64,000 bases of DNA from Macrophomina tecta (taxonomy: Eukaryota; Ascomycota; Dothideomycetes; Botryosphaeriales; Botryosphaeriaceae), in NCBI GenBank assembly GCA_024180945.1, contig JAKSGN010000002.1, positions 682,001-746,000 of the forward strand, given 5' to 3'. Each line of letters starts with the position of its first letter. Within the stretch, counting starts at the first letter, position 1. This document shows positions 34,580-43,369 of the stretch, one piece after another. The notes beneath the pieces were generated by a model. It was not told where the DNA came from, made no database searches, and saw only the letters and a list, made by a program, of their open reading frames with translations. The position numbers and the translations under genes are program-made.

Positions 34580-35668
34580 TTAGTATATTACAGTATCCTC
34601 CTCAGCTTCAAGGACCTCCTCGCCGTGGTCATCATGGTGCTCCTTTGCTTTGCTGTCGTGCTCCTTTGGCGAATGTCCGTTTTTCTGAGTATCCGGGCGA
34701 GAAGTGGGCTGGACCTGCTCATCGCTAGTAGTAACGTTATCTTGCTCTGGAGGAGAATTGGGAGGCTCATTGGCTTGCTCCGAACCCACCATGTCCTCAG
34801 CCTTTTGAGCCTCAGTCGCTTCAATCTTCTCCTGTGTATCGTTCTTGTCATGCTGCTCCTGTTCTTGCTCAATCCGCCTCTGCTTCTCGAAGTCCGCGAG
34901 CTCCTTCTCGATAGTCGCTTCTGCATCATCGATTTGAGCTTTGATGGTGTCTTCTTCCTCGGGACGTAGTTCCCATGGCTTGTAGAACTGATCTAGTCAG
35001 CACGACATTCTACGAGGCGAGGAGTCCGAGTGGCTTACGAGCTTAGGCTCTGTCTTAGTCTGGAGAAAATGCGCTTGAGCGAGCAGGTTGGAGTGGCGGA
35101 TGCGCATCTGGCCAACTGGTCAGCAGGGACGGATTTTTAGACAATCGCGCAATAGCATACCGTCTGCTCATCAAACTTTTTCTGCTCACGACGCCGGATA
35201 ATCATGAGCTCCTCGAGACGCTGCTTCTTCCTCTGGTCGAACTCTTGTGCTTGAAGCTTCAGCTTCTCCTGCTGCTTCTTGTCGATATCAGCACGACGGC
35301 GCTGGGCGGCACTCGACGAGCTCTGGGAGAGCGTTCCGAGCAGGGCGCCAAACAGACGCTGTCCGCGCTTCCGTTCCTCCAAAGCGCCACCTCGGCGGCG
35401 GTCGACGCGGCGGTCGGTGGGCGAGGCATCTTGGTAGCGTGGGCCGTCCTGGGAGTCATTGTTGGTGTTGTCTATGCTCAGGCGAGGGCGCTTGCTACCA
35501 GCTTCGGAGACGGAGGACTGCCTGCGCTTCTGCGGGTTCTCGCGGGGGGAGGCTGGCTCGGAGCTCTCTGGCACAACTACCGCCGAGGCAACGACCCTGC
35601 GACAGCGGGGTTAGCGGGCGGCGGGCACGCGGACAAGACGGAATCACTCACAGCTCTTCATCGGCCAT
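34580..35668 (-). CDS. Pinin/SDK/memA-domain splicing-associated protein
   Basis: Four exons, complement of 34580-34987, 35039-35107, 35161-35596, 35652-35668 (introns 51-55 nt); 309 residues. The first coding exon is 17 nt (MADEE and two bases). Order: Ser/Pro/Arg-rich N-terminus with a likely nuclear signal (NPQKRRQ, SKRPRL), then the pinin domain with RGQRLFGALLGTLSQ, a charged coiled coil (RRADIDKKQQEKLKLQAQ to RRREQKKFDEQT), SNLLAQAHFLQTKTEPKLFYKPWELRPEEE, and an acidic Glu/Gln-rich tail. Pinin-family proteins sit in the nucleus with the exon-junction complex and spliceosome. It is transcribed away from a PHF5A homologue from a shared promoter. Confidence 0.87.
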
Positions 35669-36036
35669 GGCTAGCGTCAAAATTAGAGCCAGGCGTGGGG
35701 TCCGCGGAACGGTAGAGTGGGATGCAGTGCAGATGTCGTAGTGAAGCAGCGGCTGGCGGCGCAAATGGGCGCGTCGGCGATTGCGAAGCTGTTGCTGCGA
35801 TTGACGGATCGGCCCGACGTGATCCGAGCTTTCCAATCCGATCTTTATCTAATCTCGCGCTGCTCTCTCACGCGCGCGCGCGCTTTCGAAAAGCGTCGAA
35901 CCGCCGCCGCATCTTTGGTCAGCACAGCACCAACCGCCACAGCTCCTCGACCCCAGCTATATAGCTTTGCTAGTTCCGCATCCTACATCTCCATCTCTCA
36001 CTTCCCCCGGCCAGCTCGTAGCCGCACCCCTCCACC
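35669..36036. promoter_or_regulatory. Bidirectional promoter between two splicing genes
   Basis: 368 bp between the start codons of the pinin-like gene (leftward) and the PHF5A gene (rightward). It contains a CG-alternating stretch (about 35872-35884) and a palindromic AGCTATATAGCT at 35955-35966. Both genes act in pre-mRNA splicing, so shared regulation is plausible. Confidence 0.6.
35958..35964 (+). promoter_or_regulatory. TATA-like element before the PHF5A gene
   Basis: TATATAG, 73 bp upstream of the start codon at 36037, within a 12-bp palindrome that could be read from either side. Confidence 0.35.
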
Positions 36037-36472
36037 ATGTCGCGCCATCACCCGTAAGTTTTCGCCGCCCCACCCCCGGAGCAGCAGCAGGGCTAACGCA
36101 CCTCAGCGATCTCGTCATGTGCCGCAAGCAGCCCGGAATTGCCATCGGCCGCCTATGCGACAAGTGCGATGGCAAATGCCCCGTCTGCGATAGCTATGTT
36201 CGCCCGACCACCCTCGTCCGCATCTGCGACGAATGCTCCTTCGGCAACTACCAGAACAAGTGTGTCGTGTGCGGTGGAGAGGTAAGCAAATCATGCACCG
36301 TGTGTCATCTTGGATACAGGCTGATGTGTTTGCGCAGGGCATCTCTGACGCTTTCTACTGCTTCGAGTGCACCCGCCTAGAGAAGGACCGCGACGGCTGC
36401 CCCAAGATTATCAACCTGGGTAGTTCGAGGACGGACTTATTCTACCAGAAAAAGAATTTTCGAAATCATTGA
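36037..36472 (+). CDS. RDS3: PHF5A/Rds3/Ini1, SF3b zinc-finger subunit
   Basis: Three exons, 36037-36053, 36107-36281, 36338-36472; 108 residues, the usual length (human PHF5A has 110). Seven paired cysteines fit the zinc-knuckle fold: [59 protein letters not shown]. This is the small SF3b subunit of U2 snRNP that helps recognise the branch-site adenosine. Exon 1 is 17 nt and ends in phase 2, like the divergent neighbour's first exon. Among the most conserved proteins of the window. Confidence 0.96.
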
Positions 36473-37047
36473 GAATACCCTGCATCTCTGCATCCACGGC
36501 GTCATCGGAGTTGGGTCCGGGAATTGGGTGGTCCGTCTTTTGTGGCAACGGAAGCAAGGTCCATTTGGCGAGCTGCCATGGTAGGCTTTTGAAAGTAAAT
36601 CACCGGCGTTCTCCTCAGGTTGACTTAGTCTAGAATTTCTCTTAAGACGAATGTCCCATGGCGAGGCTCTCGTGCAGAGCAAAATGGTGTCGGTTGTTTG
36701 CGCGTGTGGTCTTGAATCACATGTCCAGACACAAGTGTACGAACAGGAGCGCAATAACCTCACGGCATCAAAATCCCTTCGAATCCAAATGGGTCAAGTT
36801 TGGGAACCAGAATGCTCATGCTATTTGGTTGGGATATCGGGCATACGCTATCATGTCCATCCGAATAGTCGAGGCACCCATGCACGTTCAGATCACTGGT
36901 TGAGCTGCTGGCAATGGCTTCATTTACCGCTTGGTATCTTCTGACAATGAAGAATTACTTTGGCCCGCAACGCTCCAGTTTGTATATGTTGGTTCTACTA
37001 AATTCTCCTCGCTCCACCCTTCCATCCCGGAAAGGGGCTGATAAGTG
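36473..37047. other. Intergenic between PHF5A and the DUF3176 relic
   Basis: No gene supported; probably the PHF5A 3' UTR and relic flank. Confidence 0.4.
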
Positions 37048-38513
37048 TTAGAGGACTTCCAGATATTGACGACGCGCTCCCTGGCAAAGACTTGTGGAAA
37101 TCATGAAGCCGATGCCCATTGCGACGATTACCAGTGGTATGCTAATCCAAGGCCATCTCACGCGCATATATTCCTCCGTCGACAAAACGGAGCCAAATGT
37201 CGAGTTCACTGTGTTTCCGGTATTAACGGCTTACGTCATGCTAGTGCTGATATCCGCGTTTGTCCCCACGATGTTTGAAGATCTGGCCGTGGTGCAGCCG
37301 AAATCAGTGGAGTCGTCGGATGTGCAGATGTGGAAAAAGTAACTTGCGGTGTAAATTGCGTCCTGGGGTCTCACCAGGAACGTCGTGTTACCAAACATGT
37401 CTTTTTCGTTTCCTGTCAGGTCCTGCAGACAATTCCAACTAGCCAGATGAGGACGGCTCACAGGAATCAGTGGCGCTTCTGCGATCGAGCCGGTAGAGAA
37501 CGCGCCGTGAATGACGGTGAGCTCGTAGGAGGATGAGGCCCACCATGAGATTGTGCATTCTGCAATGCTACTGGCACTAGACGTTGCGAAGGACGCCAAC
37601 AACACTTTGGCCAAGTCATTTGTAGAGTAAGCGATAGAATTTAACCAGGTGACGCAACTCATGCCGCCTTTCATAAATGGAGTCATAGTCGTCTCGAGGA
37701 GAAGACTCCCCGGTGGATTGTGTAGTTTTAGATGCTCTAATACACACTAGTATATGATTTATTCATCTGTGCGGCCACATCCTTACAGCTGTTGCACATA
37801 GCGAGTGTTGTTAACTTCAACCAATTACATGCTTCTGCAGGACACTCAAAGGGAAACTGGCGAAATAAGCCACTCGAGATTGCACTTTGCATTCTGCGGT
37901 CCACAATGGAGACCATTCTGTTACCTGTGGACAAAATTGGAGTCCGGTTAAGCAAAAACACAGATACGGAGCTCCATTGGCCAGTCCTCTCTGGCAGTGC
38001 CTGGGTCGCACACGTGTGAGCTCCCAAAGACAGCACGACTCTCCAGGGTTACAGGTCGAGAGAGATAGATAACTATTGCCTGGACAAACGAACCTATTGT
38101 GAGGGACATACGAGTGATGACTAAACCCAAGCATGCCAGCCTCAGCCGGGCGCTAATATACCAAAGGACCAAGAAGCCCCAGGGGCGGCGACTTGTGTCA
38201 TTGAAAGCCTGGAATTCGCTGAGCTTATAAGAATTCTGCGTGAAATAGATCTACTTCAGCTGACTAATTAATGACACAATAGGGACCACCAACAATGCTT
38301 TCGAAAGTGGGGAGAATATGAAAAAGATGACATTCGGTGGGAGGCAAAAAGTCCATGCCGAGCATGCTTTTAACCGAAAGCCAAATAATACGCCAATGGA
38401 GACGGCATAAGCGTAGCTGCCGCAAGCTCCCATAGTCAATCTTGAAGGATGGGAGATTCCGCAACCTTGGTTGATGCGGCCTGGAAGAAGTGTTCCGGAT
38501 ATCCGTCAGGCAT
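37048..38513 (-). pseudogene. Broken DUF3176 membrane-protein gene
   Basis: The family pattern can be followed across several frames: SPILQD then LWELAAATL, the membrane stretch PPNVIFFIFSPLSKALLVVPIVSLISQLK, FQAFNDTSRRPWGFLVLWYISARLRL, LTIGSFVQ, AISSGLF, CPAEACNWLKLTTLAMCNSCKDV, AECTISWW, and the C-terminal membrane segment MRVRWPWISIPLVIVAMGIGFMIS. Breaks: TGA at 38436-38438 and TAG at 38251-38253, both where the family usually has Trp; a frame change between about 38380 and 38430; a frame change near 37740-37765; TAA at 37231-37233. A 43-nt intron (37925-37967, with GCTTAAC) joins two frames properly, so that shift is not damage. TAG and TAA fit CpA to TpA changes, the RIP signature. DUF3176 proteins are fungal plasma-membrane-type proteins of unknown role. 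Confidence 0.72.
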
Positions 38514-39096
38514 TTTGATCTCTACTGGGAGTAGTCCTGCTTTGATGCCGGAAGACTCCAGCTCACTCACACACACGCAACGAACATACAAAGCCCTGTC
38601 CCATGGCTGTTCTTCTCCGCAATTATCGACCAGAATACTTCATCTCAATCCAGGCTGCGTAAACTATGAATGGCACGTATACGCAAGTCAGTGATTGTTC
38701 AGTAGGTACTGCATGATAGTATCGCGGGGTTCGGAGTGGGAGTGAGGATGCCGGCGTACGAGACTTGAGGGATGTGTGATCTCATCTTGTTACGTCGTCG
38801 ATTTTCTTTTTTTTTTTTGGGGGGAAAGAAGGGGGGGCGCCGTCTACGCCCACAAACTTGGCCACGAACACTCAGTAACTTCACTTGCGAGAGCCCTCAT
38901 GAAAAAGAGACGTGTCAATTCGGCACGTGCGCATAGGACTATCTAATGGAAAGTAGTATCTAGTCATACAAAAACAGTATCAATCCGCCCAGAACGCCGG
39001 TGGTCCCTATCCTTTACCCACAAACAAGCTCCCCTAACCATTAACCTTGCAATGCAACCGCCCATTTTGCTGTCATCTGATCGACATCATAATTAC
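38514..39096. other. Intergenic with a T12-G6 homopolymer junction
   Basis: No gene. A run of 12 T followed by 6 G lies at 38807-38824 and another G7 run at 38831-38837. Holds the 3' UTR of the ribonucleotide reductase gene. Confidence 0.4.
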
Positions 39097-42078
39097 TTAA
39101 CCGCTGCACATGATGCAGGCTTCCTTGTTCTCAATGCTGCACTGCAGCACAGCATCAGCATAGATGTCACCATCACGCTCGTCAGAGTCCTTCTCCTTAT
39201 CCTCATCCTGAGGCTCCTTGGGGTGTTGAGCCGAAGGAAGTTCCTCCTCCTTAGGGACAGCTTCTTCAGGGTTGGTAGACAGAAGCTTCGGGCTATCACC
39301 ATCCTCGACGTCCGCCTTGAACTCGGGGGCCGTGATGGCATCCTTTCGAGGCGTCATGGGGTTGATCTTCCTTTCCTTCGAGGGAGTGGTGGGGAGTGGG
39401 GGAGTTGAAGAGGGGGTCGGCATGCCGGTCGGCTCAGGCGAACCTGACTTTTGGGCATACATAGGACGGGGAACCGAAGCGCTCTGATAACCAGCAGTGC
39501 CGAGAGTGCGACGCTTCTGCGTACGAGCAACGTTGGTGTCGGCGACCTTGAGAGCCTCCTGGTCGACAGTGAACTGGATGGGAGCAGCAGCGGCCTGGGT
39601 GCGGAGGTAGTACATGCCGGTCTTGAGGCCAAGCTTCCAACCAGCGAAGTGCATCGAGGTGATCTTGCCCATCGTGGGGTCCTTCATGTGGATATTGAGG
39701 GACTGCGATTGATCGATGAACGCACCACGGTCGGCGGCCATCTGAACGATGGTGCGCTGGGAAAGCTCCCAGACGGTCTTGTAGAGCGCCTTGATGTCAT
39801 CTGGGATGTTGGGGATCTGCTGAATAGAGCCGTTGGAGGCAATGATGCGGTTCTTCATCTGATCAGACCACAGTCCGAGGTCAACGAGGTCCTTCAGGAG
39901 CCACGGGTTGACAACCTGGAATTCACCGGCGAGGACACGGCGAGAGTAGATGTTTGAGGTATAAGGCTCGAAGCACTCATTGAAGCCGAGAATCTGGCTG
40001 GTCGAGGCAGTGGGCATTGGAGCAACGAGCAAGGAGTTGCGGGTACCGTGCTGGGCAATCTCGGCCTTCAAGCTGTCCCAGTCCCAGAGGTCGGTGGGGG
40101 TCTTGTTCCACATGTCATATTGCAGAATTCCCTGGGACGCAGGGCTGCCCTGGAACGTTTCGTAAGGGCCGTCCCTCTTGGCGAGCTCAACCGAGGCAGT
40201 GAGAGCAGCGTGGTAGATAGTCTCGAAGATTTGAATGTTCAGCTGCTTGGCCTCAGGAGAATCGAACGGCATACGAAGAGCAAGGAAAGCGTCAGCAAGA
40301 CCGTTGACACCAACAGCGATAGGACGGTGACGCATGTTGCTCTTCCTGGCTTCTGGAACTGGGTAGTGGTTAATGTCAATGATCTTGTTCAGATTCTTGA
40401 CAAGCACCTGAGTAACCTCGTGAAGCTTCTTGAAGTCGTAGACACCTTCCTCGACATCGACGAAGGTGGGTAGCGCCAGAGACGCTAAGTTGCACACAGC
40501 GACTTCATCAGGAGCGGTGTACTCGACGATTTCGCAGCACAGGTTGGAGCTACGAATGGTGCCAAGGTTCTTCTGGTTGCTCTTGCGGTTGCAGTGGTCC
40601 TTGTACAGCATGAAGGGGTTACCGGTTTCGACCTGGGCCTCGAGGATCGCGTACCAGAGCTTCTGAGCACGGACAGTCTCGCGACCACGACCCTCCTTCT
40701 CATACTGCTCGTAGAGGGCCTCGAATTCCTCACCATAGACGTCGGCAAGACCAGGGCACTCGTTAGGGCACATGAGGGTCCAGGTGCCGTTCTGCTCAAC
40801 ACGCTTCATGAAGAGATCGGGAATCCATAGAGCGTAGAAAAGGTCACGAGCGCGAACCTCCTCTTTTCCGTGGTTCTTACGGAGGTCGAGAAAGCTGAAG
40901 ACATCAGCATGCCACGGCTCGAGGTAGATGGCGAAAGCACCGGGGCGCTTGTTACCACCCTGGTCAACGTAGCGGGCAGTGTTGTTGTACACACGGAGCA
41001 TAGGGATGAGGCCGTTGCTGGTGCCGTTAGTACCGGCAATGTAGCTGCCAGTGGCACGGATGCGGTGAACGTTCAGACCGATACCACCGGCGGTCTTGGA
41101 GATCATGGCACAGGTCTTCAGGGTGTCGTAGATACCCTCAATGCTATCCTCCTTCATGTCGATGAGGAAGCAAGAAGCCAACTGAGGCTTGGGAGTACCA
41201 GCATTGAACAGAGCTAATTCGTTGTATTAGCTTGAGACCTAGCATCTGGAGGAGGTAGCCTGCTTACTAGGCGAAGCGTGCGTGAAGTACTTGAGGGACA
41301 TGAGATTGTAGGTCTCAATGGCCTTCTCAATGTCGTCACCGTGAATACCGACAGCCACACGCATGATCATCTGCTGCGGCCTCTCGGCAACCTTTCCGTC
41401 AATGCGGAGAAGGTACGACCTCTCAAGAGTCTTGAAACCGAAGTATTGGTACTGGAAGTCGCGGTCATAGACGATAGCGGAGTTGAGCTCCTCGGCGTGC
41501 TTGTTGACAATTTCGAATGTCTCTTTGGAGATCATGGGAGAGTGTTTCTTGTTTTTGGGGTTGACATAGTTGTAGAGATCGGCGATGACAGCCGAAAATT
41601 GCTTCTTGGTCTGCTTGTGAAGGTTCGACACGGCGATACGGGCAGCAAGAATGGCGTAGTCGGGATGCGTGACGGTCATGTAGGCTAGAGCATATTAGCA
41701 GCAGTCTAAGCGCCATGGCATTTGGACAAGCTTACCAGCTGTCTCAGCGGCCAAGTTGTCCAGCTCAATGGTTGAAACGCCCTGGTACACACCAGCTAGT
41801 AGACAAACACATCAGCATCCTAGCGACTACTGAAGGTGCTCAAAGGACAGAAGGTATTCTTACAGATGACCTTCTGCGTGATGGTGGCGGGGTCGACATG
41901 CTCCGGGTCGAGGCCATAACACAATCTCGACACACGGGCGGTGATCTTGTCGAATTGAACGCGTTCCTTGCGTCCGTCTATGCGAGGGGCATGCACATTA
42001 GCCTAGAGTCTTGTGCAAAGGTGGATGCGCAAGTACAGAGGGCGGGAAGGTATACATACCGCGCTTGAAGACGAACAT
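39097..42078 (-). CDS. RNR1: Ribonucleoside-diphosphate reductase large subunit
   Basis: Five exons, complement of 39097-41213, 41268-41684, 41736-41795, 41864-41977, 42060-42078; 908 residues. Introns are crowded into the first quarter; exon 1 is 19 nt. The enzyme reduces NDPs to dNDPs in the cytosol with the small subunit. N-terminal ATP cone ([15 protein letters not shown]), redox Cys218 (LASCFL), catalytic N427, C429 and E431 in [11 protein letters not shown], partner cysteine in [20 protein letters not shown] and [18 protein letters not shown], and the C-terminal swinging cysteines CIMC. A linker of about 100 residues before the end (Pro/Ser/Glu-rich) is a usual fungal feature. The promoter carries ACGCG elements including ACGCGT, fitting G1/S control. 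Confidence 0.97.
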
Positions 42079-43369
42079 GGTGGCGACTAGCTACTCTTCG
42101 TTGTTCTCCCAGTAGGCCCGCTGAACCAGGTATTAAGGAATGAAGCGCTGGACGCGGGAGTGGGGGTATCAAGGAAGAGTGCGGTGGTGGGAGGAGAGTT
42201 GTGGTTTGGAGCAAGGCACGGCGGGCGGAGTGTGGTTTTTGTAGTGTGTAGACAGCCGGCGCGCGCGACGCGTCTTCTGGCGTCGAGGGCCGTGCCCGTG
42301 TTTTTGCTTGTTAATGGATTTGCGCCCCCGCCAGATTATCGGCTAAACCCGCGTCCACCTTGACGCGAGGCAGCCGCAAGCCACTGTCCCCGAAGTCGCA
42401 GTGACACGTCCAGACGCGCTCTGAGCATCGATCAATTCAAAGCACTGCTGTAGCCACGCAGGTTACATATTCGCATGGTTGTTTCAGCAATCACCCGCAA
42501 CTAAGAGTCCCATTTCTAACAAAAAAAAAAAAGTTTCTCCAGACGAGAGCGCCAACTCCGCCCCGGCTCGTGACCCTTCTTCACGGAGACACCGCCTTTC
42601 CACGCTAGCTTTCTACTAGAACCCCCTGTACGTGCAGAAATCTGGGGATCATGCCGCTTTCTTTGCACGTCTCCACATGACATGCTTGCCCATGCAGAAG
42701 TCGCGGACTTCAAGGTGTCCAGCATCGGGCCTTACGTCACGTGTGTCTCCGATGTGCGCTCGTCCATTTTCCTGTCGGAGGGAACGCCAAAAACACTGCA
42801 TGTCAAACGCGCTTGGCATGTCTGCCTTTGACCAGAGCTAAAACAAAATGATTATTGTTCGTCATTTCGATCGTTGTCTATCATGTCAGCTTGTTGGTGA
42901 TGTGGCCTACTTGATGTCGCAAAGCAATTAACTTTCCTATTTTGGAATAGCTTACTCCCATTGAATGTGGTCCGCAAACAGAACAACGCCATCACCGAAA
43001 CGATCTCCAAAAGCACTGTCGCCTTCCATTTTTGAAAGTGATAGTGTTCTGATTTCAGGCTTTTCACGTCCAGGTCTTTGATGATTCACCAGACAATTGT
43101 AACAAGTAAAGCTAACATTTACAGATACCTGCATACTCCCTAGTGATACACGAAAAAGCACGCTTGTATATCCAAGGACCCAACAGCCTCCCAAAGACCC
43201 ATGGCCGCCGTAATACACCACATCCCAATCAAGCAAAAGACAATTCCATACAAAGCACCAGCACACCTCACCAAGACCAAACAAGCCAATAACGACCAAT
43301 GGCCAAGCGAATGTCTCCAATAACACCCGCTTGTAGCAGAACCAAGAGCTCCCACCTCCACTAAGGCAA
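42079..43369. other. Intergenic, RNR1 promoter and 3' side of the repeat protein
   Basis: Apart from the ACGCG cluster, no gene is supported. Short minus-strand frames near 42950-43440 are AT-richer and likely belong to the 3' UTR of the next gene. Confidence 0.4.
42152..42418. promoter_or_regulatory. MCB-like ACGCG cluster upstream of RNR1
   Basis: ACGCG occurs at 42152-42156, 42268-42272 (as the full MluI palindrome ACGCGT, 42268-42273), 42363-42367 and 42414-42418, that is 74-340 bp upstream of the start codon. In yeast, MBF binds ACGCGT (MCB) and drives RNR genes at G1/S. Binding here is inferred. Confidence 0.5.

Noticed and set aside
37925..37967. A further frameshift lesion in the DUF3176 relic
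   Set aside because: A GT-AG segment with a good branch site joins the two frames in phase, so it is better read as an intron.
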